The translations under genes were made by a program, and so were the position numbers. From assembly GCA_902522465.1 (NCBI GenBank), contig CABYVV010000012.1, positions 1-42,299 of the forward strand: a stretch of DNA of 42,299 bases. Reading direction: 5' to 3'. This stretch comes from an uncultured Alphaproteobacteria bacterium. Its GTDB lineage: Bacteria > Pseudomonadota > Alphaproteobacteria > Methylaequorales > Methylaequoraceae. Position 1 is the first letter of the stretch; every line of letters starts with the position of its first letter. The notes under the pieces are model-generated. The model was not told the DNA's origin and did no database searches. It saw nothing but the letters and a program-made list of their open reading frames with translations. This document shows, piece by piece, positions 7,933 to 18,790 of this stretch.

Positions 7933-8866
7933 TCTTATTTTTGGTGAGAAAACTTTCTGCCTCTAAAGCACTCATACAACCCATTCCAGCTGCTGTTACA
8001 GCTTGTCTAAAAACTCTGTCGGTTACATCTCCAGCTGCAAATACCCCATCTACACTAGTTTTTGTTGAATCAGCATTGGTAATAATATATCCATCAGAAT
8101 CCATTTTTAATTTTTCTTTAAAGATACTAGTTGAAGGACTGTGACCTATAGCAACAAAAAAACCATCAATTTCTAGTTCTTTAGTATCTAAACTTTTGTT
8201 ATTTTCAATAAGTAAAGAAGAGATTCTTTTATTTTTTAAGTCTCCTAATACTTTTGTAACACTTGAGTTCCAAATAAACTTAATATTTTTTTTTTCAAAC
8301 AGTCTGTTCTGAAGAATTTTTTCAGCACGTAATTTGTCTCTTCTATGAATTACTACTACTTCTTTGCAAATATTAGATAAAAATAAAGCCTCTTCTGCAG
8401 CAGTATTTCCACCTCCGGCAACAGCCACTACTTTATCTTTAAAAAAAAAACCATCACAGGTTGCACAAGCAGAAACACCAAAACCTCTAAACTGCTCTTC
8501 ACCTTCAACATTAAGCCATTTAGCCTTTGCACCTGTAGCAATTATTGTCGAAAAAGATTCGAACTCTTCTTTTTCAGTGATTACTTTGTGAACCTTTCCT
8601 GAAAAATCCACATTCCTTACGTAGTCAATTAATATCCTCGTACCATACATTTCTGCTTGTTTTTTCATTTGCTCCATTAGCCAAGGACCTTGAATTGGAT
8701 TTTCAAAACCTGGAAAATTTTCAACATCTGTTGTAATTGTTAATTGTCCTCCAGGTTCTAATCCAGAAATTAGTAATGGCTTAAGTCCAGCTCTGGCAGC
8801 ATATATTGCTGCAGTATAACCTGCTGGGCCAGAACCAATAATTAATATTTTTTCTTTTGAAGGCAT
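7925..8866 (-). CDS. trxB: Thioredoxin reductase
   Basis: FAD- and NADPH-dependent flavoprotein that keeps thioredoxin reduced in the cytoplasm. It is a standard low-molecular-weight form of 313 residues: FAD-binding GSGPAGYTAA (11-20), the redox-active pair in CATC (C134 and C137), NADPH-binding AGGGNTAAEEA, and the C-terminal FAD motif FAAGDVTD. The ATG is 2 bp downstream of the greA stop, so it is probably the last gene of carA-carB-greA-trxB. Its stop lies inside the 3' end of the convergent ketopantoate-reductase-like gene, leaving no room for a normal terminator between them. Confidence 0.96.
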   Translation of the reverse strand: MPSKEKILIIGSGPAGYTAAIYAARAGLKPLLISGLEPGGQLTITTDVENFPGFENPIQGPWLMEQMKKQAEMYGTRILIDYVRNVDFSGKVHKVITEKEEFESFSTIIATGAKAKWLNVEGEEQFRGFGVSACATCDGFFFKDKVVAVAGGGNTAAEEALFLSNICKEVVVIHRRDKLRAEKILQNRLFEKKNIKFIWNSSVTKVLGDLKNKRISSLLIENNKSLDTKELEIDGFFVAIGHSPSTSIFKEKLKMDSDGYIITNADSTKTSVDGVFAAGDVTDRVFRQAVTAAGMGCMSALEAESFLTKNKII

Positions 8867-8868
8867 AA

Positions 8869-9345
8869 CTAAATAAAATCAATAGAGTTAATTTGAAATT
8901 CTTTGATGCCATTTGGTGTTTGCACTTCAAAAACATCATTTACTTTTTTGTTAATCATAGCTTTACATAATGGAGCAGAAACAGAAATTAAATTTTTTTC
9001 TATATCAGCCTCATCTGTTCCAACAATTTTATATGTTTTTTTTGAGTTTGTGAGTAAGTCCGTGACGACAACAGTTGCTCCAAAAGTTACCTTTGAATCA
9101 TCTAATTTAGTTGGATCTATTACCTCAGCCCTTGTTACTTTATTTTCTAGTTCGACAATTCTTCCTTCAATAAAGCTTTGTTTCTCTCGAGCTGCATGAT
9201 ATTCAGCATTCTCTGATAAGTCACCGTGTTCACGGGCTTCAGCAATTGCTTTAATTATATTGGGTCTTTCAAAATTTTTAAGATTTTCAAGTTCATTTCT
9301 TAACATTTTAAGACCTTCAGCAGTCATGGGAAACTTTTCATTCAT
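8869..9345 (-). CDS. greA: Transcription elongation factor GreA
   Basis: Stimulates cleavage of backtracked RNA by RNA polymerase, releasing arrested complexes. At 158 residues it has the normal GreA size. The N-terminal coiled coil contains the tip motif [10 protein letters not shown], whose acidic residues (D and E) reach into the polymerase active site, followed by [13 protein letters not shown]. The C-terminal FKBP-like domain ends with the usual short strand pattern. It starts 33 bp downstream of carB and is followed after 2 bp by trxB. The carA-carB-greA order is common among alphaproteobacteria. Confidence 0.97.
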   Translation of the reverse strand: MNEKFPMTAEGLKMLRNELENLKNFERPNIIKAIAEAREHGDLSENAEYHAAREKQSFIEGRIVELENKVTRAEVIDPTKLDDSKVTFGATVVVTDLLTNSKKTYKIVGTDEADIEKNLISVSAPLCKAMINKKVNDVFEVQTPNGIKEFQINSIDFI

Positions 9346-9378
9346 AATTTTATATTATATTCAAATAGAAATTTAATT

Positions 9379-12300
9379 CTATAGATTATACAAATCTTGG
9401 ATTGATTTAACCTTTAAATCATTTTGTTTTATAATATTTAAGCCTGATATTGCAATCTTAGCGGCTGAAATTGTTGTAAAATATGGAATTTTTTTGCTTA
9501 AAGCAGTTCTTCTAATTGATAGACTATCAGCGATTGACTTAGAACCACTTGTAGTGTTAATAATTAGACTTATTTTATTTTGTTCAATTAGATTTACTAT
9601 GTGTGGGCCACCTTCATTTACTTTATTAGTCAAGTTGACATTTATAGAGAATTTTTTGAGGAATCTACCTGTACCTCTTGTTGCAAAGATTTTAAAATTC
9701 AACTTTTCTAAAATTTGACATAACATAATTATATTTTCTTTATCCTCATCTCTAACGGAGATAAAAACTGATCCTTTGGTTGGAAGTTTATTTCCCGCAG
9801 CCATTTGAGATTTAAGGAATGCCATTGGAAAGTTTTTATCAACACCCATTACTTCGCCTGTTGATTTCATTTCAGGACCCAGAATAATATCCTCACCAGG
9901 AAATCTGTCAAAAGGGAAAACAGATTCTTTAACGTTTACATATTTAACAGATTTATTTAAAAGATCGAAGTCCTTTAATTTCTTTCCGAGAATCACTTTT
10001 GTAGCAATCTTAGCAAGTGGGATGCCTTTTGATTTACTGATGAATGGTACTGTTCTACTTGCTCTGGGATTTACCTCAATTACATATAATTTTCCATCTT
10101 TAATTGCATACTGGATGTTTATAAACCCGACTATTTTTAGGCTTTTTGAGATAAGTATTGTGTTTTCTTTTATTTTTGTAATCATATTGTCAGAGAGAGT
10201 TTGAGGAGGCAAAACGCATGCTGAATCACCAGAGTGGACACCCGCTTCTTCAATATGTTCCAAAATTCCGGATATAAAAACATCTATACCATCAGAGATT
10301 GCGTCTACATCTATTTCTTTTGCTCCAATAAGAAATTCATCAATCAAAATTGATTTATTATTTACAATAAAATTACTTTTAAAGTATTTTTCAAGTTCAG
10401 CAAGATTCTCAATAATTCTCATTGCTCTTCCACCTAATACATAGGACGGTCTGATTACAATCGGAAACTGAATTGACTTTATTGCTTTTTTTGCCTCATT
10501 AAAGTTATATACGATTGCGCTTTTTGGCTGTTTAATACCTAAACGGTCCATCAATCTTGAAAACCTATCTCTATCTTCACATAAATCAATTGATTTAAAA
10601 GATGTTCCAAGAATTCTAATACCTGATTTTGATAAATCTTCTGATAATTTTAACGGAGTCTGTCCGCCTAATTGAACTATAACTCCTAATAGATTTTTTT
10701 CTGTATTTTCACTTTTGCATATCTCAATAACTGACTCTTTATCAAGAGGTTCAAAATACAACCTGTCAGAAATATCATAATCTGTGGAAACGGTTTCTGG
10801 ATTACAATTTATCATTATTGATTCAATACCTAGCTCCCTAACTGCGAATGATGAGTGAACACAGCAATAGTCAAATTCAATGCCTTGGCCAATTCTATTT
10901 GGTCCACCTCCAAGTATAACAACTTTTTTTTTGGGTGTAATTTTAGTTTCCTCCTCATGTCTTTGGTTTTGATCAATACAGCTCCATGATGAGTACATAT
11001 ATGGAGTTTTTGATTCAAATTCACCTGAACATGTATCAATATTTTTAAAAGCAGGATACAAATTCTCAGTAGCTTTGATTTTTCTAATCTTGTTCTCAGA
11101 GGAACATGACAATTCAATAATCTTTTCATCGGAAAACCCCTGTTCTTTGGCTAAAAGATAAAGTTCGAGAGATATTGTTTTTCTTTTTAATGAATTTTCA
11201 GTATCAATTATTTCAGAAATTTCTCTAATGAACCATGGGTCGTAATTCGAAGCTTTTACAATTTCAGAAAGTGATATTTTTTTTCTTATACATTCTGCTA
11301 AGACTAAAAATTTATTAGGTCTATTTTCCTTTAATAAATCAAGTAATTGCTTTGTGTTTTTTTTTTTTAATATTTTATTTGAATCTAAACCGTTTAACCC
11401 AACTTCTAAGCTTCTTACGGCCTTTTGAAAAGACTCCTTAAAATTTCTTCCTATAGCCATACATTCGCCTATTGACTTCATTGCAGTTCCAAGTTTTTCT
11501 TCAGTCACACTAAACTTCTCAAAAGTAAATCTTGGTATTTTTGTTACAATGTAGTCAATTGTAGGTTCAAATGAGGCTGGTGTAGTTTTTGTAATATCAT
11601 TCTTTAATTCATCTAATGAATATCCAACAGCAAGCTTTGCAGCAATTCTCGCAATTGGGAAACCTGTAGCTTTAGAAGCAAGCGCCGATGATCTAGAGAC
11701 TCTGGGATTCATTTCAATTACAACATTTCTTCCAGTTTTTGGATTAATGGCAAATTGGACATTTGCTCCGCCAGTTTCTACACCTATTTCTCTTATTACT
11801 TTTATTGAATCATTTCTCATCTTTTGATATTCTTTGTCAGTTAGTGTGAGTGCTGGTGACACTGTTACTGAATCACCCGTATGAATCCCCATTGGATCTA
11901 CATTCTCAATTGAGCAAACTATTATACAGTTATCTTGATTATCTCTAATTACCTCCATCTCATATTCTTTCCATCCAATGAGAGATTCTTCAACAAGAAC
12001 CTCTGTTATAGGAGATAGACTCAATCCCTTTTCTATAATATTTAAATATTCTTTTTTACTATTAGCTGTGCCTCCACCAGAACCACCAAGTGTAAAAGAA
12101 GGTCGTATAATTATTGGAAACGAAAGTTTCTTTAGGATCTTTGTTCCTTCTTTTATGTTGTTTATAACGTAACCTCTAGGAGTATCCAAACCAATTTTAG
12201 ACATAGATTTTTTAAATAGTTCTCTATCTTCTGCTTTTTGTATTACTTTTTTCGATGCTCCTATTAGTCTTACATTATATTTTCTTAAAATATTTTTTTG

Positions 12301-12609
12301 TTCAAGTTCTATAGATAAGTTAAGGGCAGTTTGTCCGCCCATTGTTGATAAAAGTGCGTCAGGTTTTTCTTTTTTAATTATTTTTTCAAGAATTGAAACG
12401 TTTAATGGTTCAATGTACGTGCTATTAGCTAATTCAGGATCTGTCATAATAGTGGCTGGATTTGAATTAACTAAAACTACATTGAAACCCTCCTCTTTTA
12501 ATGCTTTACATGCCTGAGCCCCAGAATAATCAAACTCACATGCTTGTCCAATAACGATGGGTCCAGCTCCAATTATTAAAATTTTTTTTATATCTTTTCT
12601 TTTAGGCAT
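9379..12609 (-). CDS. carB: Carbamoyl-phosphate synthase large subunit
   Basis: Uses bicarbonate, ammonia from CarA and two ATP to form carbamoyl phosphate for pyrimidine and arginine synthesis. The 1076 residues show the internal duplication of the family: a first ATP-grasp half beginning [19 protein letters not shown] with the [12 protein letters not shown] loop, and a second half beginning near residue 565 ([17 protein letters not shown]) with [11 protein letters not shown]. The C-terminal methylglyoxal-synthase-like regulatory domain includes ATRGTGRF and NTTSGSKS. The start overlaps carA by 8 bp. A 12-T run on the plus strand (11357-11368) lies in the coding region, encoding Lys-Lys-Lys. 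Confidence 0.98.
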   Translation of the reverse strand: MPKRKDIKKILIIGAGPIVIGQACEFDYSGAQACKALKEEGFNVVLVNSNPATIMTDPELANSTYIEPLNVSILEKIIKKEKPDALLSTMGGQTALNLSIELEQKNILRKYNVRLIGASKKVIQKAEDRELFKKSMSKIGLDTPRGYVINNIKEGTKILKKLSFPIIIRPSFTLGGSGGGTANSKKEYLNIIEKGLSLSPITEVLVEESLIGWKEYEMEVIRDNQDNCIIVCSIENVDPMGIHTGDSVTVSPALTLTDKEYQKMRNDSIKVIREIGVETGGANVQFAINPKTGRNVVIEMNPRVSRSSALASKATGFPIARIAAKLAVGYSLDELKNDITKTTPASFEPTIDYIVTKIPRFTFEKFSVTEEKLGTAMKSIGECMAIGRNFKESFQKAVRSLEVGLNGLDSNKILKKKNTKQLLDLLKENRPNKFLVLAECIRKKISLSEIVKASNYDPWFIREISEIIDTENSLKRKTISLELYLLAKEQGFSDEKIIELSCSSENKIRKIKATENLYPAFKNIDTCSGEFESKTPYMYSSWSCIDQNQRHEEETKITPKKKVVILGGGPNRIGQGIEFDYCCVHSSFAVRELGIESIMINCNPETVSTDYDISDRLYFEPLDKESVIEICKSENTEKNLLGVIVQLGGQTPLKLSEDLSKSGIRILGTSFKSIDLCEDRDRFSRLMDRLGIKQPKSAIVYNFNEAKKAIKSIQFPIVIRPSYVLGGRAMRIIENLAELEKYFKSNFIVNNKSILIDEFLIGAKEIDVDAISDGIDVFISGILEHIEEAGVHSGDSACVLPPQTLSDNMITKIKENTILISKSLKIVGFINIQYAIKDGKLYVIEVNPRASRTVPFISKSKGIPLAKIATKVILGKKLKDFDLLNKSVKYVNVKESVFPFDRFPGEDIILGPEMKSTGEVMGVDKNFPMAFLKSQMAAGNKLPTKGSVFISVRDEDKENIIMLCQILEKLNFKIFATRGTGRFLKKFSINVNLTNKVNEGGPHIVNLIEQNKISLIINTTSGSKSIADSLSIRRTALSKKIPYFTTISAAKIAISGLNIIKQNDLKVKSIQDLYNL

Positions 12610-13747
12610 TTCTCATAAAATTAAAAAATTGATCAAAAAGATATCTACTATCCTGAGGTCCTGGTGAAGATTCAGGGTGATATTGCACTGAAAAAAAAGG
12701 TTTATTTTTTACTTCTATACCTGCAATTGTTTTATCAAATAAAGAAGTATGTGTGATTTTAAGAGTTTTGGGAAATTTTTTTTTTGAAACGACAAAACCA
12801 TGGTTTTGAACGGTAATTTCAACTTTTGAATTTTTCTCGTTTTTAATAGGATGATTTGCTCCTCTATGTCCATGATGCATTTTTTCTGTAAAAGCATTAT
12901 ACATAAGTGATAGAATCTGATGGCCTAAACAAATTCCAAAAACAGGTTTTTCAAAATTTTTTATTACTCTTAAATTTTCTGAATATTTTTTAAATGTTGC
13001 CTGTGGATCACCTGGTCCATTTGATAAAAAAATACCATTTGGGTTGAGTGACAATATTTTATTAATGGAAAAATCTATAGGAAATACAACAACTTCATAT
13101 CCGTAGGAGCTTAAAATATTTAAAATATTTCTCTTAATTCCAAAATCTATTACAGCGACAAACTTTCTTAATTTTTTCTTTTTAAAGCTCAACTTGATAC
13201 CATTTTTCCATATATAAATAGATTTTGTTGAAACATCTGATGCCATATCAATACCTGCCATTTCTGGAAAATTTATGAGTATTTTTTTTAAACTTTTAAT
13301 AGAATCAAAATTTCCTTTTGCTGGAAAATGTATAAGAGCTTTACCAACACCTGAGCTTCGAATTTTTTTTGTCAAAACTCTAGTATCAACTCCAGTTATG
13401 CATCCTATCTTCCTTTTTTTTAACCAACAATTTAAGTCTATTTCTGATCTGTAATTAGAAGGTTTAGTCAAATTATTATTGATAATACATCCTGAAGCAT
13501 AAACTTTGTCACTTTCATAATCTTCAATGTTTGTTCCAACTATACCTACATGTGGAAAGGTAAAATTTATTATTTGGTTAAAGTAAGATGGATCTGTCAA
13601 AATTTCTTGGTAACCTGTAATTGAGGTATTAAAACAAATCTCGCCAGTAAAATTTCCATAATGACCTGCCCCTTTACCTAAAATAAAATCTCCATCGTTA
13701 AAAAGTAATAAACAATTTTTTCCATTTCTTTTGACTCTATTTTTCAT
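12602..13747 (-). CDS. carA: Carbamoyl-phosphate synthase small (glutaminase) subunit
   Basis: Hydrolyses glutamine and channels ammonia to CarB. The protein has 381 residues. The N-terminal small-subunit domain includes [11 protein letters not shown], and the C-terminal class I glutamine amidotransferase domain carries the nucleophile in GICLGHQ (C273), HRGANHP, and QYHPES with the other two triad members (H357, E359). The ATG faces the plus-strand YqeY-dnaG-rpoD operon across 94 bp. This is the first gene of carA-carB-greA-trxB. Confidence 0.98.
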   Translation of the reverse strand: MKNRVKRNGKNCLLLFNDGDFILGKGAGHYGNFTGEICFNTSITGYQEILTDPSYFNQIINFTFPHVGIVGTNIEDYESDKVYASGCIINNNLTKPSNYRSEIDLNCWLKKRKIGCITGVDTRVLTKKIRSSGVGKALIHFPAKGNFDSIKSLKKILINFPEMAGIDMASDVSTKSIYIWKNGIKLSFKKKKLRKFVAVIDFGIKRNILNILSSYGYEVVVFPIDFSINKILSLNPNGIFLSNGPGDPQATFKKYSENLRVIKNFEKPVFGICLGHQILSLMYNAFTEKMHHGHRGANHPIKNEKNSKVEITVQNHGFVVSKKKFPKTLKITHTSLFDKTIAGIEVKNKPFFSVQYHPESSPGPQDSRYLFDQFFNFMRNA

Positions 13748-13799
13748 TTGTTCAATAATATACTTTGATATTAGTAAATTCCAACAATTAGATAGTAAA

Positions 13800-13808
13800 T
13801 GTTATAAT
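13800..13808 (+). promoter_or_regulatory. Extended -10 promoter for the YqeY-dnaG-rpoD operon
   Basis: The sequence TGTTATAAT is a perfect extended -10 element (TG-n-TATAAT) 33 bp upstream of the ATG at 13842, in the 94-bp divergent spacer with carA. A typical start site would be near 13815. No strong -35 is visible, which fits an extended -10 promoter. Confidence 0.5.
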
Positions 13809-13841
13809 TTAATGATTTTTTTTAATAAGTGACTTCAAAAT

Positions 13842-14303
13842 ATGACTTCTTTGAGAGAAAAAATAAAGCTTAGCCTAGATAAAAATGTTAAAAATCGAGA
13901 CGAAATAGCTACATCAACTGTAAGATTGATTCTAGCAGCAATAAAAGATCATGATATCCAATTTAGAACAAAAAAGAAAGGAGATCTAATCTCTGACGAG
14001 GAAATTTTGAATTTACTTTTAAATATGATTAAACAAAGGAAAGAAAGTGTTAAGATTTATTCTAAGGCAGGAAGAGAAGATTTAAAAAAAAGAGAAGAAA
14101 AAGAGATAGAAATAATTAACTCTTTTCTGCCACATCAAATTAAAGCGGATGAACTAAATACAATAGTTTTGGAATCAATAAAGGAATTAGATTGTAGCTC
14201 AATAAAAGATCTAGGAAAATTGATTAGTTTTCTAAAAAGCAAATATCCTGGTCAACTTGATATGCAAGAGGTGGCTGAAAAAGCAAAAAAAAATCTTCAA
14301 TGA
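13842..14303 (+). CDS. GatB/YqeY domain protein
   Basis: A 153-residue protein of the YqeY family, made of the helical domain also found at the C-terminus of GatB, the amidotransferase subunit that binds tRNA. Features typical of the family are the N-terminal LREKIKLSLDKNVKNRD, TSTVRLILAAIKDHDI, the KQRKESVKIYSKAGREDL helix and EIINSFLPHQ. The stand-alone proteins are thought to relate to tRNA or amidotransferase function, but their role is not established. It sits directly upstream of dnaG, overlapping by 4 bp (ATGA), in the place rpsU takes in gammaproteobacteria. Confidence 0.88.
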   Translation: MTSLREKIKLSLDKNVKNRDEIATSTVRLILAAIKDHDIQFRTKKKGDLISDEEILNLLLNMIKQRKESVKIYSKAGREDLKKREEKEIEIINSFLPHQIKADELNTIVLESIKELDCSSIKDLGKLISFLKSKYPGQLDMQEVAEKAKKNLQ

Positions 14304-16060
14304 TTAAACCAAGTTCTTCAATTAATCATTTTCTCAATGAAGTAAACAATAAAATAAGGTTATCTGACTTCATAGGTCAATTTGTAAATCTTATTGAAAA
14401 GGGTAACTCTCATGTTGGTAAATGTCCTTTTCACAATGAAAAAACACCATCATTTAATGTTAATAATGATAAATCATTATTTTATTGTTTTGGCTGTAAA
14501 ACTGGCGGTAATATTTTAAATTTTATTACAAAATATAAAAATTTATCTTTTTTAGAGGCAATAGATTACATATCAAAATATTCTGGAATTTCGTATTATA
14601 TTGATGAAAAAAAAAAACCATTAAATTCAGATGAAAAACTTATATTTCAAATTTTAAAATATACAAATGACTTCTTTCAATTAAGCTTAAATAATTCAAA
14701 ACAAGTAATTAAATATTTGAGAGAAAGAGGGCTAAGCAATGAGGAGATAAAGACATTTAATTTAGGTTTCTGTCCTGATGAGAAGTATTTGATAAATTTT
14801 TTACAAGAAAAAGGATTTGATACCGAAAAAATAAAAAAGACTGACTTGCTAATTAAAAATAAAAGTAATGAATATTTTGGAAGGTTTAGAAACAGAATAA
14901 CTTTTCCTATTTTTGACTTTTCAAATAAATTAGTAGGTTTTGGAGGAAGGACTATTGGTGTATCTAAAATTAAATATATTAATTCTCAAGAAAGTGTAGT
15001 ATTTAAGAAAAGTCAAATTTTATTTGGATTGAGTCAGAATGTAGATTACATAAGAAAAGAGAAAGAAATTTTCCTAGTTGAGGGATACATGGATGTTATA
15101 AGGTTGTTTTCATTCGGAATTAAAAACGCAGTCTCATCTCTTGGAACTACACTTTCTGAATTACAATTAAGAAAACTGTGGAATTTTTCTAGTTTACCTT
15201 ATATTTGTTTCGATGGTGACGAAGCTGGGATAAATGCATCCAAGAAAGTAGCTCTTAAAGTTCTAAAATTTCTCAAACCAGGAAAATCCCTTAAATTTAT
15301 TACAATTCCTGGTCAAGCTGATCCAGATTCATTTTTAGAGGGAAAAAAAAAAAGTGATTTTACTGATTTGAAGAACCAGTCTCTTGATTTGTCAACAGTA
15401 ATTTGGGAGATAATCAAAGAATCAATTACCACAGACACACCTGAATTTTTGGCTAGTATTGATCAAAAAATTACTAGTATTATAAAATCAATAGATGATT
15501 CAAAAGTATCAGCAGAATATTTTAGATTCCTGAAAGCAAAAAAAGATGGTTTTATTTGGAATATTAATAAAAATCAGTCAATAAGTTACAAAGAAAAAAA
15601 AGCTGAAAGCGTTTTTGAGAATTTAAACGAAAAAATTTTCATATTAATGATCTTACTCAACAATAATTACCTATCTGAATTTAATGAGGAAATTTTTGAG
15701 GTAAAATTGTCTGACGAAATTTTAAAGAAGGAGATGAAAGAAATTTTAAGAGCCTACACTGAAAAAAAAAATTCATTTGTACTTATAGTTGATTCGTATA
15801 AAGGAAAAAATCCAGCATTCTATCATGAAATGCAAGAACTTCAGAAGACTCATTTAGACAATTTGACAATCCGAGAAAAAAATAAACTATTTAGACAAAT
15901 TTTAAATAATCTTAGGTTGCCTGTATTATTGGATGAAAGAAAATCAATACAAAAAGAGATAATAGATGAAAAAAACACAGAAATATCAAATAATTTGTTA
16001 AAAAAATATTCAAGAATTTCTGAGGAAATTAAGATTATACAAAATAAAGACATTGAATAA
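14300..16060 (+). CDS. dnaG: DNA primase
   Basis: Synthesises RNA primers for the lagging strand. The 586 residues show the N-terminal CHC2 zinc finger (C42-x2-H45-x17-C63-x2-C66), the RNA polymerase core with FGRFRNRITFPI, and the Toprim domain with LVEGYMDV (catalytic Glu), SLGTTLSE and FDGDEAG (metal-binding Asp pair). The C-terminal part, expected to bind DnaB, is poorly conserved and rich in Lys and Glu. An 11-A run lies in the coding region at 15343-15353. The gene starts within the end of the YqeY-like gene and is followed 45 bp later by rpoD, the old macromolecular-synthesis operon arrangement. Confidence 0.97.
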   Translation: MIKPSSSINHFLNEVNNKIRLSDFIGQFVNLIEKGNSHVGKCPFHNEKTPSFNVNNDKSLFYCFGCKTGGNILNFITKYKNLSFLEAIDYISKYSGISYYIDEKKKPLNSDEKLIFQILKYTNDFFQLSLNNSKQVIKYLRERGLSNEEIKTFNLGFCPDEKYLINFLQEKGFDTEKIKKTDLLIKNKSNEYFGRFRNRITFPIFDFSNKLVGFGGRTIGVSKIKYINSQESVVFKKSQILFGLSQNVDYIRKEKEIFLVEGYMDVIRLFSFGIKNAVSSLGTTLSELQLRKLWNFSSLPYICFDGDEAGINASKKVALKVLKFLKPGKSLKFITIPGQADPDSFLEGKKKSDFTDLKNQSLDLSTVIWEIIKESITTDTPEFLASIDQKITSIIKSIDDSKVSAEYFRFLKAKKDGFIWNINKNQSISYKEKKAESVFENLNEKIFILMILLNNNYLSEFNEEIFEVKLSDEILKKEMKEILRAYTEKKNSFVLIVDSYKGKNPAFYHEMQELQKTHLDNLTIREKNKLFRQILNNLRLPVLLDERKSIQKEIIDEKNTEISNNLLKKYSRISEEIKIIQNKDIE

Positions 16061-16105
16061 TATTCATCGGAAGTTCATGTATTAGTTGTAAAAAAAGTTT
16101 AAAAA

Positions 16106-18052
16106 ATGCCTAAGTCAGATTCTAAATCAAAAAAAGATAATATTGAAGAACCGTTAATTGATCAGTCAAATGAGGGTTTAAAAAAATTAATATTAAAAGG
16201 AAAGAGAAAAGGTTTTCTTCAAAGAGACGAGTGTGAGAAGGCCTTAGAAAATGAGAAATTCGAAGACAAAGAAGAATTTTACTCAAAAGTAGAAAGTTTA
16301 AATATCCAAATCTATGATGAAGATAGTGAAGAAAGTTCATCAGAAGAAAACAGTGAAGTTGTAACCTCTGAAAAAGAAGAAGATTCTGGAAGAACAGATG
16401 ATCCCGTAAGAATGTATCTAAAGGAAATGGGAAATGTTGAACTTCTTTCAAGAGTTGGAGAAATTGAAATAGCAAAAAGGATTGAAGTTGGTAAGAAAAA
16501 GACCGCTGAAGCTTTTTCAAAAAGTTTTATTTCAATGATGTCAATTGAAAAGTATTTTGAATCTTATAATGCCAATGAAAGACAGATAAGAGATTTTATT
16601 GACTTAGATTCAACATTTAGAGCAGTAAATGGCGAGCAAGATGATTTTGAAGATATTTCCCTTAAAGACGATCAAATTTATCAAGAAAACAATGAAGAAA
16701 ATCAAAGTTCAAATGAAGAGAAAAGCTCTGAAGAAGAACAAGAAGATTTTGAATCAGAGGAAAACTCTGATGACAATAATGAACTATCTGATTTATCAAT
16801 TCTCGAGAAAGAAGAAAGTCTCAAACCTCAGATCATCGAGAACCTTGAAAAGTTTTCGAAATTATTTAAAAAGTTCAGGAAGTTAAAAGACGAATATATT
16901 AACTTGAAAATATTAAATAAAAAAATTGATATCAAATTAGAAAAAAAAATTCAATCTTCTGAAAAAGCAGTATCTGAGAAAGTGATGAATATCTATATAA
17001 ACCAGAATAGGATTGATGATGTTATTGAAACTCATAAGATGTATAACCTTCAAATTCTTGCAGGAGAACATAAACTTAGAGAGATTGCTTTTAAACTTAA
17101 AATATCGGAGGAGGAATTTGAAAAGGAGTATAATAAAAATGGGCAATACAAGAATTGGTTGAGGAACTTATCAAAAAAGAATAATAAGAAATGGACATCG
17201 TTTGCAAAAAAAGAAATTACTGTTGAAATCACCTCTAAATTTAAAGAAATAATGCAATCCACTTCGATGACTATTAAAGAAATTAAGGAAGTCTTTAGTC
17301 AAGCCAATGAGGGAGTTCGCGAGTCAGGAAAGGCAAAAAAAGAAATGATAGAAGCAAATTTGCGTTTAGTTATTTCAATAGCAAAAAAATATACAAATCG
17401 TGGGCTGCAATTTTTAGATTTGATACAAGAAGGAAATATCGGGTTAATGAAAGCAGTAGATAAGTTTGAGTATAAGAGAGGTTATAAATTTTCTACATAT
17501 GCTACTTGGTGGATAAGACAAGCTATTACGAGATCAATAGCTGACCAAGCAAGAACAATTAGAATTCCAGTACATATGATAGAAACAATAAGTAAATTGG
17601 TTCGTGTGTCCAGACAAATTCTAAATGAAAATGGAATAGAACCTCAACCAGAGGAGTTGGCTTCTAGGCTAGGAATGCCTCTTGAGAAAGTAAGAAAGGT
17701 TTTGAAAATAGCAAAGGAACCGATAAGTCTAGAAACCCCAGTGGGTGATGAAGATGATAGTCATTTAGGTGATTTTATCGAAGATAAAAATATTAAGCTA
17801 CCACTTGATGCTGCAATTCAGAATAATTTAAGAGAAGCTACAACTGGAGTTTTGTCGACTTTAACTCCAAGAGAGGAAAGAGTTTTAAGAATGAGATTTG
17901 GAATTGGAATGAACACTGACCACACACTCGAGGAAGTGGGACAACAATTTTCAGTAACAAGAGAAAGAATCAGACAAATCGAAGCCAAAGGATTACGAAA
18001 GTTAAAGCATCCAAGTAGATCTAGAAAATTGAGAAGTTTTCTTGATAATTAG
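16106..18052 (+). CDS. rpoD: Primary sigma factor (sigma-70)
   Basis: Directs RNA polymerase to housekeeping promoters. Of 648 residues, the N-terminal region 1.1 includes [15 protein letters not shown], and region 1.2 is [19 protein letters not shown] long acidic, low-complexity stretch at about residues 175-235 belongs to the variable non-conserved region. Region 2 is complete ([45 protein letters not shown]), then region 3 ([19 protein letters not shown]) and region 4 ([21 protein letters not shown]). It is the last protein gene of YqeY-dnaG-rpoD and is followed by a tRNA on the same strand. Confidence 0.98.
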   Translation: MPKSDSKSKKDNIEEPLIDQSNEGLKKLILKGKRKGFLQRDECEKALENEKFEDKEEFYSKVESLNIQIYDEDSEESSSEENSEVVTSEKEEDSGRTDDPVRMYLKEMGNVELLSRVGEIEIAKRIEVGKKKTAEAFSKSFISMMSIEKYFESYNANERQIRDFIDLDSTFRAVNGEQDDFEDISLKDDQIYQENNEENQSSNEEKSSEEEQEDFESEENSDDNNELSDLSILEKEESLKPQIIENLEKFSKLFKKFRKLKDEYINLKILNKKIDIKLEKKIQSSEKAVSEKVMNIYINQNRIDDVIETHKMYNLQILAGEHKLREIAFKLKISEEEFEKEYNKNGQYKNWLRNLSKKNNKKWTSFAKKEITVEITSKFKEIMQSTSMTIKEIKEVFSQANEGVRESGKAKKEMIEANLRLVISIAKKYTNRGLQFLDLIQEGNIGLMKAVDKFEYKRGYKFSTYATWWIRQAITRSIADQARTIRIPVHMIETISKLVRVSRQILNENGIEPQPEELASRLGMPLEKVRKVLKIAKEPISLETPVGDEDDSHLGDFIEDKNIKLPLDAAIQNNLREATTGVLSTLTPREERVLRMRFGIGMNTDHTLEEVGQQFSVTRERIRQIEAKGLRKLKHPSRSRKLRSFLDN

Positions 18053-18091
18053 GCCATCAAGTAATAACATTAAAATTTGATAAGTTTCTAA

Positions 18092-18168
18092 AGGCCCGTA
18101 GTTCAGTTGGTTAGAACGCACCGCTCATAACGGTGTTGTCGGGGGTTCAAGTCCCTCCGGGCCTACCA
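18092..18168 (+). tRNA. tRNA with CAT anticodon (Ile2 or elongator Met)
   Basis: A 77-nt cloverleaf with encoded CCA. The acceptor is AGGCCCG/CGGGCCT with A1-T72, the D stem GTTC/GAAC, the anticodon stem CACCG/CGGTG with loop CTCATAA (anticodon CAT), the T stem GGGGG/CCCTC with loop TTCAAGT, and discriminator A. It pairs throughout with one G-T in the T stem. It is not the initiator: position 1-72 is paired and the anticodon stem lacks the three G-C pairs. It may be elongator Met, or an Ile2 tRNA whose C34 is changed to lysidine by TilS; its sequence looks to me more like Ile2, but I cannot settle this. It lies 39 bp after rpoD and may be co-transcribed. Confidence 0.93.
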
Positions 18169-18179
18169 ACAAACATTTA

Positions 18180-18187
18180 TTTTTTTT
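18180..18187 (+). terminator. T8 run after the tRNA, possible transcript end
   Basis: Eight Ts follow the tRNA 3' end by 11 bp and precede the convergent mlaC stop. No separate strong hairpin is visible, but the stable tRNA acceptor and T stems lie just upstream, so a rho-independent-like end for the rpoD-tRNA transcript is possible. Confidence 0.3.
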
Positions 18188-18191
18188 CTAA

Positions 18192-18785
18192 TTATCCTGA
18201 GGTTTTAGCATCCATTGCTTCGATCAAACCTATAACACCTTTAGGATTATTTTTAATAACAGACATGAATTCTGCTCTTTGGGTAACAAGCATACTTACG
18301 CCGTCGATATTAACGTCTAAAATTTTAAAATTTTTATTCTTATCTAAATATATTTTCCACATCAACTTTAATGTGGGACCATCTTCATTTAAGACATTCA
18401 TTTTAACGTTGTAGTAATTATTTTCTATTAATGAATCCACTGCTTTAAAAGTTCCTTGCCACCCTTTAAATTTTGGAGCATAAGTTGCAACGATATAGTT
18501 GTTAAAACTTTTAACAAATTGTTTTCTCATATCGCTGTCTAATCTCTTCCAATATCTCCCCAAAACAAAACGTGATATGTAGTAGTTATCAAAAGAATTT
18601 AGATACAAATTTCTAAAGTTTACGTGTCTTTCATTTTCTGAAAGATTGACATTGGAAACTTTTTCAACAACTTGTTTTCCAAGATTTTCTACAAAGAATT
18701 TACTTTGTTCAATATTTTCATCTGAATATGAATTAAATGGTGCAATCAAGAAAACTACGAGAACAAACTTCCTAAATAACATCAT
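18192..18785 (-). CDS. mlaC: Mla pathway periplasmic phospholipid-binding protein
   Basis: A 197-residue Ttg2D/MlaC family protein. MlaC shuttles phospholipid between the MlaA complex in the outer membrane and the MlaFEDB complex in the inner membrane. The sequence starts with a hydrophobic signal peptide (about residues 3-20), followed by the alpha/beta fold; recognisable parts are RFVLGRYW, the NYIVATYA stretch and IDGVSMLVTQRAEF near the C-terminus. It follows mlaA by 5 bp. No mlaF, mlaE, mlaD or mlaB gene is in the window. Two successive ATGs begin the frame (18783-18785 and 18780-18782); either could be used. Confidence 0.88.
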   Translation of the reverse strand: MMLFRKFVLVVFLIAPFNSYSDENIEQSKFFVENLGKQVVEKVSNVNLSENERHVNFRNLYLNSFDNYYISRFVLGRYWKRLDSDMRKQFVKSFNNYIVATYAPKFKGWQGTFKAVDSLIENNYYNVKMNVLNEDGPTLKLMWKIYLDKNKNFKILDVNIDGVSMLVTQRAEFMSVIKNNPKGVIGLIEAMDAKTSG

Positions 18786-18790
18786 AGTGA

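Noticed and set aside
10830-11129. Open frame of 99 codons inside carB
   Set aside because: It overlaps carB on the same strand in another frame, has no family-like motif and an implausible composition; it is a shadow of carB.
16122-16520. 132-codon open frame antisense to rpoD
   Set aside because: Leucine- and phenylalanine-rich translation arises from the reverse of Glu/Lys-rich coding DNA in rpoD; no start signal or domain.
18133-18414. Plus-strand open frame starting inside the tRNA
   Set aside because: It runs from the tRNA into the antisense of mlaC; the tRNA and mlaC both explain this DNA better.
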